Made by a program: the position numbers and the translations under genes
The notes under the pieces: model-generated
What the model saw: only the letters and a program-made list of their open reading frames with translations
Told to the model about the DNA's origin: nothing
Database searches by the model: none
Shown here: piece by piece, positions 1-12,194 of the stretch
How the letters are laid out: every line of letters starts with the position of its first letter
Numbering within the stretch: position 1 is the first letter of the stretch
Assembly: GCA_011033025.1 (NCBI GenBank)
Contig: WFMF01000003.1
Coordinates: 372,001 to 436,000 of the forward strand
Direction of reading: 5' to 3'
DNA: 64,000 bases
Source: Beroe forskalii
Taxonomy: Eukaryota > Ctenophora > Nuda > Beroida > Beroidae

Positions 1-1037
1 GCCTCCAAAAATCGAGGATCCTTACTAGACCAAAATATGGTGACTTTGAGCATCTATATCTCAGCTCACGAACATTGCTCCATCTTTTCCAGGCGTTTCA
101 ATGTTCTTTCTCAGTCAAATATCAAGGGTAAAAAGTTTCAAGTCTTCTCGATTTCAGGGAAAGGTGTGGTGGCCCCTCAAAAACGTAAATTTGAGCCGCG
201 CGAAAAAGTCGAAAATTTGGCTAAGTCCAATTTCAGGCCGAGTTCCAAAAGTGCAGGGCTGTTGTGCTACATGATAATGACTGAATCAACATTTTGATTT
301 ACTTGGTACTTGAATAGAACAAGAAATGGCCCATGGAAATGAAGTGCACGTGAGTTCACGTGGACGTTTTGTAGAAATTAGGCAAATTTAAAATTTGAGT
401 CTTAAGACTGAATTTTCGACTTGATTTGATTGAAACAAGTCACAATGCAATAGACAAACATGATTCCAGGTCCATATGACAAATCTTGCACGTGAGTTCA
501 CGCGGACGTTTTGTAGAAATTAGGGAAATTACTATTTCAAAGATTTTAACAACTGATTTCTATTTCAAACGCTAAATAACGTATGTTTAGATCATAACAA
601 CCTCTTACAATTAAAAAACGGCGCCCCTGTGACTCTGTGAGGGGGTTGCTATGACAGCCGCTTGCGGTTTTGTCTGTGGTACATACTTAGTTATATATAG
701 ACGTGATAATTTTAGGACCAAAACGGGAACGGGGTAAACTCGAAAACCATAAAAGATACAGACATGATCGATGGTGAGTTTTCTTCAGCTAAGATGGGAG
801 AATGAAATAGGCTATGTGAGAAGTTTCACGGATCGATTTTTAAGCTGTTATGACGTCATCAAAATCGATGAAATCACGATTTTTAGCGAAAAACGTAATT
901 TTGGACCACTTTGAAGCACTGTATCTGAAAAGTTTTCTACCGCGTCATGATTTCCCGACTTATGTAGCATCTAGACCTCGAGATTTAGCCACAAAAGAAG
1001 TTTCATGGTGATTGGTTAAAAAATGAGGTCGTGGGAG
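1..1037. repeat. Tandem duplication, copy 1 (1037-bp unit)
   Basis: The sequence at 1 (GCCTCCAAAAATCGAGGATC) recurs at 1038 and the two run parallel with a few percent difference, so the unit is 1037 bp. Inside it a shorter block, a CACGTGAGTTCACG motif followed by GACGTTTTGTAGAAATTA, occurs twice (about 345-385 and 488-525). Around 840-1030 it holds a TGACGTCA-containing dispersed repeat. No credible coding region is seen. This copy keeps the uninterrupted site (about 515-540) into which a transposon inserted in copy 2. The window begins inside the unit, so its true left edge is unknown. Confidence 0.85.
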
Positions 1038-1561
1038 GCCTCCAAAAATCGAGGATCCTTAGTAGGCCAAAATATGGCGACTTTGAGCATCTATATCTCA
1101 GCTCACAAACATTTCTCCATCTTTTCCAGACGCATTAAGGTTCTTTCTCAATCAAATATCGAGGGTAAAAAGTTTCAAGTCGTCCCGAATTAAGGCAAAG
1201 GTGTGGTGGCCCCTCAAAAATGTAAATTTGAGCCACGCGAAAAAGTCGAAAATTTGGCTAAGTCCAATTTCAGACCGAGTTCCAAAAGTGCAGGGCTGTT
1301 TTGCTATACGATAGTGACTGAATCAACATTTTGATTTACTTGGTACTTGAATAGAACAAGAAATGGCCCATGGAAATGAAGTGCACGTTCAAGTTCACGT
1401 GGACGTTTTGTAGAAATTAGGCAAATTTGAAATTTGAGTCTTAAGACTGAATTTTCGACTTGATTTGATTGAAACAAGTCACAATGCAATAGACAAACAT
1501 GATTCCAGGTCCATATGACAAATGTTGCACGTGAGTTCACGTGGACGTTTTGTAGAAATTA
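1038..1561. repeat. Tandem duplication, copy 2, left part
   Basis: Parallel to 1-522 of copy 1. It stops at GTAGAAATTA, where the 3-kb transposon begins, and resumes at 4599. Differences from copy 1 are scattered substitutions and a small indel near 1387. Confidence 0.85.
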
Positions 1562-4500
1562 TACTCTAGTAGCAGAGAGGTGTTGAGTATGCACTTCGTT
1601 GCCCACGGAATTTCTCGATGGAGGGTCTTTTTTAATTCAATTCTGAGCAAGAATCATCTAGGTACGCAATTTAAAAACGTATTATGAATCCTGTGGGGCC
1701 TATTTTCTAATCGCCCTCAGGCGCGTAGGGTGGAATTTCATATCTCGGTCCAAGAAGGTCGTAGAGACTTCATCTTGGGCTTAAACGAATCACAATTGCC
1801 GTGTTTCTATACAATTGTTCATGCAGATATGCTCTAAAGTGTCCAGGAAAAAAGTTTTGGACCAAAAACTGTTTTTTTCACCATACGTGATGAATTTATC
1901 ATTGGATGTTTCATATCTTGGTCCAGGAATGTCGTAGAACGTTCATCTTGAGCTCAAACGAATCGCAATGGTCACATTTTTATACAATTTTTCATGAATG
2001 AATGCCCTGAAATGCCTAAGACAGATGTTTTGGCCCAAAAACTGATTTTTCTGCCACACGCAAGCCATTTATGATCAGCAGAAGTGCAATATCTCGGTCC
2101 AGGAAAGTCGTAGAGACTTCATCTTGGGCTCAAAAGAATCACAAGTGCGTTGGTATGCTACCAGTGCCCACGGGAGAGGCTTCAATAAATGATCAGACTG
2201 TCAAGATTCCATAGTTTCCGTAATTTGAAGAACCTGGTGGGTATAGAGATCTGATGTGTGATCTTTCTTGGACATAGACTCTTCTGAAGCCATCCCAGGG
2301 TATGAATAATGATACCCCAGTTATAATTTTAGCTCTGTTTGCTTTCTTATAAACCCAGTATGCATTTTGTTTAGTAGTAGTGAGAAGTATAATACCAATC
2401 TCGATTATAAGACATGCCGATGTATCCCCTCTGACACATGTTTTCCCCATCATTCAGGTATGATGGAGTTAGTGAAACCGAGTTCCCTCCAAAACAGACG
2501 TTCTGACTAACAGCCTATGTGGTAAAAGGTATTGTCCTTGAGAGCACAGGTTTCTGCCAAATCTAACTTTAGGCATTAGGCAAGGACCTCCACAACTGCT
2601 ATGAAACCAAGTTGACGATATGCTCAAGGAACATTCAACAAAATTCGAGGATAGCAAAAAGCTCCATTTCATAAGCTGCCAAAATGCCGAAATTGGGCCA
2701 CTCGGGCATCCAAAATGGCCAAAATTGGGATTATCTCGGGAACAGATTGAGATAGGGCCTCGATATCATGCTCTACCTTCATTAACCGACCATTTCCAGT
2801 AATCAAGAAAAGAAAACAATTATTAATCAAGAAAACAATTATTAATCAATTTCTTGGCACTTTTACAATCAAATTATAGAGTAAATATATTTTATATCTG
2901 AAATAATGCTGCCTTTCTTAAAATGAGCTCTGATGATCTAAAGATTGGTAATATTCCGACGACTGAAATGGCCTAAGCAGTTACGTCACAATACCTTAGG
3001 GTAATGTGACTAATTTATTATCACTTTATACAGTCAGCCAGACAAACTAGCCCCACACCCATAGTCTGCATAAGGGCCAACGGACATTCCCTGTCTTCAA
3101 CTTGGACAATGACCTCTCCAAATCCAAACTATAGCCGCAATGCCAATTACAAGGTTCTGTTGTCCATCTCATAAGCTGTCTAAATGCCGAAATTGGGCCT
3201 CATGGACAGCCAAAATGGCCAAATTGGGGATTATCTCGGAAACGGGTGGAGATAGAGCCTCGAAACTATGCTCTACCCTGATAAACCGATCATTTCCAGT
3301 CGAATTATATGGTTCTGATGTCCTCCATCTCATAAGCTACCCAAGTGCCCAATTTGGGCCTCATGGACAGCCAAAATGGCCAAATTTGGGCTTATCTCGG
3401 GAACGGGTTGAGATAAGGCCTCGAAACTATGCTCTACCTTGATAAACTGATCATTTCCAGTCGAGAAACATGGTTCAGATGTCCTCCATCTCATAAGCTG
3501 CCCAAGTACCCAATTTGGGCCTCATGGACAGCCAAAATGGCCAAATTTGGGCTTATCTCGGGAACGGGTTGATATAGAGCCTTAAAACCACGTTCTACAC
3601 GATTCTACGTCATTTAGAGTGGTCATTTATAACTTTTACTGAAATGGAAGTTGAGATATCGCTCATTCATTTTTCAGGCACTGCCCAAAAAAGGGCGTGG
3701 CCAAAAAATGGGTTTCCGCATCGAGAATTTTTGAGACTTTTTTTCGCTATATATTTGACCTATAAGCTATCGGATCCAACACTCAAACCTGCCTAGATTA
3801 AGATTTATTTCACACCCATGTTCAGTATAGCCCTTACTACTGAAAGACTTTCCTTTGGCACTCTTACAGCACGCTTTCCTGAGTCCCTGACCCTCGTCTC
3901 CAAATCACCAGTAACTCATATGATCCTAGCATGATGGGCCATGCAAAATTGGTATTCATTACATCAATCGAAATTTATTAACTATTGCAGGCTTCCCCTG
4001 ATTGGTGTATGTGGCACAAGCGATTCTTTTGAGCCCAAGATGAAGTCTCTACGACTTTCCTGGACCGAGATATTGCACTTCTGCTGATCATAAATGGCTT
4101 GCGTGTGGCAGAAAAATCAGTTTTTGGGCCAAAACATCTGTCTTGGGCATTTCAGGGCGTTCATTCATGAAAAATTGTATAAAAATGTGACCATTGCGAT
4201 TCGTTTGAGCTCAAGATGAACGTTCTACGACATTCCTGGACCAAGATATGAAACATCCAATTATAAATTCATTGCGTATGGTGAAAAAACAGTTTTTGGT
4301 CCAAAACTTTTTCCTGGACACTTTAGAGCATATCTGCATGAACAATTGTATAGAAACACGGCAATTGTGATTCGTTTAAGCCCAAGATGAAGTCTCTACG
4401 ACCTTCCTGGACCGAGATATGAAATTCCACCCTACGCGCCTGAGGGCGATTAGAAAATAGGCCCCACAGGGTTCATAATACGTTTTTAAATTGCGTACCT

Positions 4501-4598
4501 AGATGATTCTTGCTCAGAATTGAACAACAAAAGACCCTCCATCGAGAAACTCCGTGGACAACGAAGTGCATACTCAACACCTCTCTGCTACTCTAGTA
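1562..4598. mobile_element. DNA transposon with long TIRs, non-autonomous, 3-bp TSD
   Basis: The ends are long inverted repeats of roughly 600 bp (1562-2160 against about 4010-4598). Both arms contain a block repeated three times around the words GTCGTAGAGACTTCATCTTG. Copy 1 of the duplication gives the empty site, showing that TTA (1559-1561 and 4599-4601) was duplicated on insertion. The outermost 10 bp, TACTCTAGTA, reads the same at both ends in direct orientation; the inverted match starts just inside at AGTAGCAGAGAGG. No transposase is visible, so it must have been moved by another element. The 17.0-19.5 kb element shares the end motif and inner words, so the two belong to one family. 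I cannot assign a superfamily. Confidence 0.85.
2660..3600. repeat. About 155-bp tandem repeat in transposon core
   Basis: Four diverged units (near 2660-2805, 3165-3305, 3325-3465, 3490-3605) share CATCTCATAAGCTGCC, GGCCAAATTTGGG and ATCTCGGGAACGGGTTGAGA. Short open frames here are by-products of the repeat. Confidence 0.75.
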
Positions 4599-4775
4599 TT
4601 AGGGAAATTACTATTTCAACGATTTTAACAAATGATTTCTATTTCGAACGCTTAATAACGTATGTTTAGATCATAATAACCTCTTACAATTAAAAAACGG
4701 CGCCCCTGTGACTCTGTGAGGGGGTTGCTATGGCAGCCGCTTGCGGTTTTGTCTGTGGTTATATACTTATATATT
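4599..4775. repeat. Tandem duplication, copy 2, right part
   Basis: Resumes the match to copy 1 (about 519-700), including the GC-rich hairpin-like stretch with CCTGTGACTCTGTGAGGGGG. The match fades after about 4775. Confidence 0.8.
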
Positions 4776-6095
4776 TCTATTTCTTTCTCTGACAAGTGAC
4801 ACCAATGTACTCCGACAGCATTCTGACACCAGTGTCCAGTACACTCCACACTCCAACACCAGCGCACTGAGCCCTCTGACATCACCACACTCCAACACCA
4901 GTTGCAGCGCACACTGACACCAGAGCATTATCTGAAATCGATATTCCGATCACCAATCCTTTCGAAGCAGCAAAATATTATACACCGGTTGCCAATATAG
5001 AACAGAATGATTTCGTCTATTTTATCATTTACAAATTACAAGGTAAATAACCGAAAGAAAAACCGGGAAAAACTGCTAATTTTTCCGGTTTCGGCTCGGT
5101 TCGGTTTTTTCATGATTCTGTCAAAGTCGGTTTCGGTTACGGTTGGTCAAAAACGCCCGGTTAACCGGGTTTTCTGTTTCGGTTCGGTTAACCGGTCGTT
5201 TTTTACACTCCAGTACTTTCCCGGCCACTGGAACAGGATTCAATACCTCTTGGTTAACCTATTGAGATGTTGACAGTAGCATGATCCTGGTCTATGAGTT
5301 GCTCAAAGTACTAGACTGTACTCTGTACTAAAATGAGCTGAATTTTTCGTGATTTCGATATTAATTTGTCTTAAAATTTACTCAGATGGGTTCTTAGAAC
5401 TATTGCATGTAACTTTTTCTCGGGGAGTTTTTTCATCGGAACCCCCCCCCCCCTAAAGAGCGGTAAATTATATCAAAAATTAAAAAAACGGCCAGCAATA
5501 GAAACAACTTTTAATAACTTTTTCGGCACTTCACAATCAAATCATAGCATATATTTATCAATATGAATAATAGGCTGCCCTTCTGTGTAAGATTTTCACC
5601 ACAAGATCAAGTTTACATGCTCAAAATGCCACATGTGGATTGGCTGTGCCCGAATCAGCTAATTTTACAACAGACTGTTTTATGAATATCTATTGCAAGC
5701 ACCAGGTAGGTATACCACCATGGGTACACTATGCAAGAAGCCAGCTAAGTCAGCACAATACCCGCTGTCAGCATTTGGGCCGATGGACATTCCCTGTCTA
5801 TTAACTTGGACAATGACCAATCCAAATGCAAACAGCAGCTACCCTATCAATTCAGACTGACATCCGCATTCCTAGCGAAGAATTAAGTGGTTTTGTTCAG
5901 AGTAGTTTCATTTGTATAGATAATACTATCTATAGAAAATTCATTTATCAATCTGTTTGAAGGGGCACCTCCAACCATAATTATATTCTAAAACTACTGA
6001 TAGTCTGTTGATTTATCAAATGGGCGCCTTAGGCAATCTAATAAATTAAATTGAAATGAAGAAAATAAATCAAATCACATCACATCAAAGTTATA
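4776..6095. other. Spacer with low-complexity tracts, no gene seen
   Basis: 4790-4925 has degenerate CACTCCAACACCAG-like repeats. 5085-5205 is a run of CGGTTTCGGTT/AACCGG words. A C-homopolymer lies near 5440. The rest is AT-rich with no coding pattern I can support. Confidence 0.6.
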
Positions 6096-6099
6096 TATG

Positions 6100-7065
6100 G
6101 TCTACAATCTAGAACAACAAAGAAAGCCTGATATAAAGCCTATTCAGTCACTATCTGTCCTAACTAGGTACCTGAATTCTGAAACGCCTACCTGTGACCC
6201 TATGTCTAAACCACCTTCCTTTCCCGAGGAGACCCAGCATTTTGATGCTACTGGACTTTTGATAAGAAATATCAAAATTGGTGTCAATTTTTGGTAGCAC
6301 AGAAAGAGTTGCAATTTAAGAACAATTTCACTATGTAATTTCACATCCACTTTTCTGTTCACTAAGGAGCGTCCTTTTGATTCTAGATTTGATTGCTGAT
6401 ACAGAGTTTTTTGTTGAACCAGGTACCACAATCCCACTTTTATTTGCAGTACATTTTTCAAACATAGATTTTGTATACTGGTTCCAAAGTTTGGAGGCAC
6501 TGAACACAAAGCTCTGCAATTCAATTTCAAGCGTTGCATTAGGGAGTAATAAAGTAATAAGGATATTTTATTGTTTTGGTTGCTGAGTGTAAATAATTCA
6601 TAGAGTGCTATAGGACATTTACATATTTAATAAGTATGTTAAAAGTTTCAATTAAAGTAGAGTACTTATCAAATTATACAAATTCCTCAGATTTAAAAAG
6701 TCATTTTTGTTAATAATGGTTTTGTGTGTTCGAGCACAAAATTCTTAGGAGCTGTGTGTTCAGTAAAACTTCTTGCTCTAGCACATGTCATATAGTATTC
6801 AGGGTGGTCAAAAGTCAACTCATTTCCAAATAGGAGGCGTACACATCTTTTCTGTATAGAAAATATTTTTGCAAGTTTATAATCAGATACTCCACTCCAT
6901 ACAGAGATACAGTATGTAACATGAGGTAAGAAAAGCGAATTATATAATTTCAGATACTCCTTTGGAGGAATAAACTTTTTGACTCTTTTAATCATAACAA
7001 TACTTAGTTTCAGTTTCTGTTGTAAGTAGTCAATATGATCATCCCATTTTAATTGCACGCCAATT
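6100..7065 (-). pseudogene. 5'-truncated LINE, C-terminal end of reverse transcriptase
   Basis: The minus-strand frame at 6693-7058 reads like the region after the RT fingers/palm in LINE ORF2 (WDDHIDYL, then LYNSLFLPHVTYC and KIFSIQKRCVRLL). This is the segment that follows the catalytic domain in CR1/Jockey-like elements. A second frame at 6331-6519 carries the expected later part (SASKLWNQ), so at least one frameshift separates them. Upstream sequence (catalytic motifs, endonuclease, ORF1) is missing, as expected for 5' truncation during target-primed reverse transcription. An A/T-rich tail with TCACATCACATCA lies at about 6025-6095 on the 3' side. It is a dead copy, unrelated in position to the full-length LINE at 57.6 kb. 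Confidence 0.75.
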
Positions 7066-7069
7066 GTCT

Positions 7070-8835
7070 AAAGAATATTATTTCGGGCAATTGGCCGTTG
7101 GCCGGTGGACCCCCCCCCTAGTTTTACATGTCCAAATATGGAGATACTTAAGCAATAAAAGCTTGCGTGATATACGGTAATATACGTAATTTCCGTTCTA
7201 AATTTAATAATCTAGACGCGATCATGCACATAATATTCGATTAAGATTCGCAATTCAGATCGGTGCCGATCGGTGACATGATTTGTAATTACCTCATACC
7301 TACGCCTGTCCACTTGGGGTTGATTTCTCTTTTGTCACGTTTTTCGAGCTCTCCGTAAATGTTTTCCTAGCCCGTTACTTGTAATGAAGCAACGGGGGGT
7401 GCCACGTTTCCGCATGTTTTCACCATTTTTCTTGCTAATCACGGATGGTTCTACTTCTATAAAAGATCTCAAGCGAGTCCTACAACTAGGAGTGGTTTTC
7501 ATGATGACGGGAGTTATCTCTGAAACATGGCAGGGAGTACTTAAATTATGAAATTCTACGCACAAATTCAATCAATCATCCTTTTTGATTTACCTCCACT
7601 TTAATCCTCCTCTTGATCATAAACTTCAATATTCATTCCAATTTAACATTAGTATCTCATTTGCTTTAATGATTTTTTTCTAATGGATCAAAACCACTAT
7701 ATTTCTCCATGGCTTTATCAGCTTTATTCTTTGTAGATTTTTCTTCATAAGCAGATCACTTCTCATTAACCATTCTCTCTTCGTTCACTATCTTAGCCTT
7801 TGTTGACTAATTTTCTAGGATTTTCACCGACTAACAATTGAGATCTCCATCAAATCAATGTTGTTCACCTCAAGTTCACAGGCTTTGATTTCAAGAAACT
7901 CATTTTGATCTTGAGATCTTGTGCTCCCCCGACACATCACTCTTTCCGGGTTGAAATTCCTCCGCTTTGATCCAATTAGCCTAATATCGTACCCTCCACA
8001 TCAAAGCTTTTCTTGAATAACAACAAGACACTATGGCGAGAAGGTACGCCATTACTTGATGATTGGAGATCCTCCCCTCTATCACCACAACGGGTCACGC
8101 CTCTTTTTTAAAATTATTATTCACAGTTAATAAGTTTTTCTCTTCCTCTGGCCTAAAGCCAAGCAGATTTGTGACTCAATTAAAAACATTCCTCTCATTT
8201 TACCCGTGCATCAACAATTATTACAACTTCTTGGTTATTTCACCCAGTCTGTGGTCCATCTTTGTGCCCACAGTAATTTTGGTTATTAATTCACTAGGTA
8301 TCACTATATTTCCTCAATTATTCATCCATTTAATAATTTATTCACTTAAGTTAATTTCCATGATGTTTCTCTTTTACATTTTTCCACTGGTCTGTTCTGT
8401 AATGGTCTGTTCGGTATGCCCCAATTTCCCAAAGTCAGCATGCATACACGCAGGGATCAACAAAAGATCCCCTAATCAATATCATGGCGAACGAAGGTTC
8501 ATATGGGGGCGACCAAATTTGAGTGGATTAATCAAAAAATTTACTGTTTTATCAATTAGTTCTTTAGTTTAATACTTAACTCCATTAACAACAATGCATC
8601 ATTTTATTCATTCAATCAATTTTTATAATACCTAGAAAGCCAGTACCTACCTACTTGATACTTACTACTCTATATCGGAATCATCTATTGTTTAATGTGC
8701 AGCTTGTGCTAGGTGATAGCAATTCCTGTTCCTTGTCGTAATCTTATTAATAGCGAGCTCAAGACGAACGCGTTCGCAGGTTTCATGAATCTGACCCCCC
8801 AAACGAACGAAAATGTTACTTCAACGTTGGTCGTA
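7070..8835. other. AT-rich spacer, no gene supported
   Basis: A C-homopolymer sits near 7112. A 169-codon open frame at 8063-8572 is hydrophobic, AT-driven and matches nothing I recognise, so I do not call it a gene. Confidence 0.55.
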
Positions 8836-8841
8836 ATTTAG

Positions 8842-8914
8842 TTTTATAGTGTAGTTATCAGCATCCCTTTGTTCTTTTAAAGAACAAAGGGATGCTGATA
8901 ACTACACTATAAAA
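8842..8914. repeat. Near-perfect 73-bp palindrome
   Basis: Two 36-bp arms (from TTTTATAGTGTAGTTATC to GATAACTACACTATAAAA) meet with essentially no loop at the centre CTTTTAAAG. The arms are almost without mismatch. Confidence 0.9.
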
Positions 8915-8960
8915 TATTGGGGCAGACGTTTGTCTCTCGAATCTCGCAACATTCGTGAAA

Positions 8961-10491
8961 TTAAAGGTGCAGTCCGGGATATTTACAACTTTAGCTAAAT
9001 CGGTAGTAGGGCGTGAATAAACAACATGTAGCGGGGTCTCGCGCGTCGAAACTAATTAGATCATGCTAAAATTAGCGTATCAAATTACACCCACAGACGC
9101 TTGAGCAGCGTCCCGGCATGGCACGCAATATGAATTACATTGCAACAGCAACACAATTAGGGTCAGTTATGCTAACTGCCATTGGAAGATTGAAAAGCAC
9201 ACCGATGATTGGTATTAGTGCAGTATAGAGTCACAGTCTTAACAATATATCTTTGTTTTAGCAGCACAGTCATCATAGTTTGGTGTCAAAAGCTGTTAAT
9301 TAATGATTTACACGAGATGTCAGCCAGTAGGTACGCCAAATATCAGCTTATAGAGCTAAAGCTAGGGAAGTCAATGAGGCAATGAGGCACTAGACTGTTA
9401 TCATGATGGACTGATCGATAGTCAGATAGCAGACTGTTGTCAGAGGTTGCTACCAGGCTCCAGTGAACGGTGAAACGACAAATGTATAGTGGACCAGTCT
9501 TTTTAAGTAAGTAAGTAAAGAGCATTTCTGCTTCCAGGATAGTATCGAATTCAAATACGGCAAAATCAAAGTTCTGATCAGGCTGGTTAGTTAATAAATA
9601 TGTACTTATATTGATGCTTTGATTTTTCTTGTATCAGGTCTTGGCACAGTAAATATAACAATGGATTACAATAAAGCTTTCCTGATAAAACAGTAGTACT
9701 GTCAAGTGTCAGTAGACATCAGGATACTGCTCTGATTATAGTCAAACTTTGATAACGGGCCGGTGTTAGTGACTGAATAACCTGCTTTCAGAAAATCTTG
9801 ATAAATCAGACTGTCAGAGCAGCCTTGTTTCAGAGCAGAACAAGCCGGATTCAAATTTTACCGAATCTGAGCTATTAGGTTTCACGATAGACTATGTTAT
9901 ACACAGTAGACATGAGGCATTTGAAGTGTTGAATGGTTTTATGGCTGAACTGTGGCAAATTTGACTGAAAAAGGATATTCATTTACTTGAATTTAGATTT
10001 AAAAGAGCAGTTGGCAAAGATATAATTTCAGAAAAGTTTGAGAAACGGGAAACATTGGGTAGATATGTGAATAAGAGCAGTAGCTATGAAAAAGAAGCTC
10101 GGGAAAATTGCCTGAAATACTTCATCGACCACATTGGGTTCTAATTAGTGGGTTCTAAAAGTAAGTAAATTGCATGTAACAAGTAACCAATAATCACACA
10201 ACTGTCCTATGTTTGTGTAAGGACTGAAAACAAAACAGATAAAACAAGAAACAGTGTAGAGTGGTAAAATAACAACGAAACTACACGCAAATACATGAAA
10301 TATAAGCTGAGTGTAGCGGGCGGATGCTGCTCAAGGATCACACGCGCGAACTTCAGTGGCCAATTAGACGATGATACGATTATTTTCACTCGAATTCCGT
10401 TTGTAGGATTAATGTTGGGCATCATACTAATGACTTAGGCGGAAATTTAGGAATTTTAATTTTTTGCCGATATCCCGGACTGCACCTTTAA
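8961..10491. mobile_element. TTAA-flanked TIR element (piggyBac/Kolobok-like target), non-autonomous
   Basis: The ends are AGGTGCAGTCCGGGATAT and its exact reverse complement, each bounded by TTAA (8961-8964 and 10488-10491). The TTAA duplication and short perfect TIRs are what piggyBac- or Kolobok-type transposases leave. About 1.5 kb in length. The interior contains a coding-like fragment with an in-frame stop (see 9792-10144); I could not identify it as a transposase. Confidence 0.75.
9792..10144 (+). pseudogene. Unidentified coding remnant inside TTAA element
   Basis: One frame reads about 117 codons of protein-like sequence with balanced composition (pieces such as FTESELLGFTIDYV, HEAFEVLNGFMAELW and FRFKRAVGKDIISEKF). 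It is interrupted once by TGA at 9962-9964 and ends at TAA 10142-10144. It begins just after CTGCTTTCAG, a good splice acceptor, so it may be an exon. It could be the C-terminus of the element's own transposase or a captured host exon; I recognise no family. Confidence 0.45.
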
Positions 10492-10494
10492 CAG

Positions 10495-11325
10495 TATTAC
10501 GACGAGTGTGTGGTGAATATGCCCGCACAGACCTTGACAATTTTATTACAGACAAACCATAGGAGCTAGAAAGCTGATTTTCACTCTATCTTCGATTTTA
10601 CCTTTTTCGAGTATGACTGAATAAAAATAAATTTTCAATTTTAATTAGTTCGTTAATTAGGGCTAATTTGATTGCAGATGGTTGCAAAAAGTACCTTAAA
10701 ACTAGCGTGTGGTATTTTTACCCTACAGAGGCGCATGACATCAAAGGAATCTAATTGGGGTCGAGCAATTAGATCAAGTCCCTGCTTGCACCCATCTTTA
10801 GGACTCTAATTCGATAATAATTAGGGCGAGGGATGGGATAGTGTATGAAATCTAATCATGTGGGAGACTTCATAAACACATACAGAAATTACTAAATTAC
10901 TTTGAAAGTCTGAATAACGATTTAGCGGCAAGAAAAACAATGAGATCATGTGTGCCATTTATAAAGTAGATCTTCAAGAGTGACGTAACGATCATTATCC
11001 AGAGTGTGGAATAGATATCGCCCGTGAGTCAGCAATTTTGCTTCGTACAGCATATCCATCAGATGATATCACAAAAAAGCTGACATACCCTTACTGTTTG
11101 TGTAAAGTTAACCTAAACAAAAGTGTACTGTATGTATCAGGTTTTTAATGCCGCTTAATTAGAGCACAATACCTTATCACCTTATTGTCTGTCAGAACCA
11201 GAACAAATTGAGCTAATGAGCTACCTACGCCATTATGGCCTTTTGATAAGTTCTTTCTGCAGTACACCTACTGCTAAATCGTAATTATGACTATAAATGA
11301 AAATTAATAATATAAGAGTACCTTA
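10495..11325. other. AT-rich spacer with many TAATTA-type words
   Basis: Between 10620 and 10860 there are repeated TTAATTAG, CTAATTG, CAATTAG and TCTAATC words. No gene is seen. Confidence 0.45.
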
Positions 11326-11328
11326 TTG

Positions 11329-11755
11329 GCTTTTATTTAGCCGGCCTTTTTTAAACGGCCCTTTTTAACCGGCCCTCTGGACAAAAAATCGAATCATATT
11401 TGAACCGTTTTAACCGGCCCCTTGGACAAAAAATTTTCTATTGGTTACCAGATCAAGGATTTTATGCTCTAAAATGGCCACTAAAACCCATTTATACTTA
11501 ATAAATTGCATCAAAAGACCCAAATACCGGTTTAATTTGATGATTTAGGGCATTATCGTGTTATATAATGACATTCAAGAAAATTTGACACTTTATAAGG
11601 CAAGTCAAAAAAGTTTTCTTTGGCCTAAATTAACTGGCCTTTAATTTGACCGGCCCCACTTTAACCGGCCTTTTTTTTAACCGGCCCTTTGGACAAAAAT
11701 CTTAAAGTCGTTTTTGTCCTTAATAAGGGCCGGTTAAATAAAGGCCAATAAGGTA
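11329..11755. mobile_element. MITE, TA-flanked, CCTTATTGG family
   Basis: The ends read TACCTTATTGGCTTTTATTT and the inverse of TACCTTATTGGCCTTTATTT, continuing as A(G/A)CCGGCC. The interior repeats CGGCCC(T)TTTTTAA words. A shorter relative lies at 45101-45214. A flanking TA at both ends suggests a Tc1/mariner-like target. Confidence 0.8.
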
Positions 11756-11817
11756 TAAGGTTATTGTTATAACACTTCCTACCGGGTAGAACGTAAAAAC
11801 GTAGTAGGTAATTATCA

Positions 11818-12192
11818 GGGGGCTGGCAAGCCCCCCGCGGCGGTTTGCGAGCCCGAGGGCCCGAAGGGCCCGAGGGCGAGCATTGGACGACGGTCCTAAC
11901 AATGCGAGGGCCGAAGGCCCGAGCGCGAGCCCGAGGACCCGAAGGGTCCGAGGGTGAGCATTGGATGACGGTCCTAACAATGCGAGGGCCGAAGGCCCGA
12001 GCGCGAGCCCGAGGACCCGAAGGGTCCGAGGGCGAGCATTGGACGACGGTCCTAACAATGCGAGGGCCGAAGGCCCGAGCGCGAGCCCGAGGACCCGAAG
12101 GGTCCGAGGGCGAGCATTGGACGGCTATCCTAACAGTACACGAGCCCCCGAGCATCGGGAGTGTGTTCATGTAACGTTGCTTGCCAGCCCCC
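11818..12192. mobile_element. GC-rich element with 78-bp tandem repeats
   Basis: Bounded by GGGGGCTGGCAAGC at 11818 and its inverse at 12179-12192. Inside, a 78-bp GC-rich unit repeats about four times (the word GAGCATTGG recurs at 78-bp spacing). The GC content is far above the surroundings. Because 78 is a multiple of three and stops are rare, several frames stay open on both strands; these are not genes. A shorter relative with the same ends lies at 54398-54579. Confidence 0.75.
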
Positions 12193-12194
12193 AA

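Noticed and set aside
8063..8572. 169-codon hydrophobic open frame
   Set aside because: AT-rich composition, no domain, no supporting context; probably chance.
10620..10860. Cluster of TAATTA-type words as a homeodomain enhancer
   Set aside because: AT-rich background makes such words common and no conservation data are available.
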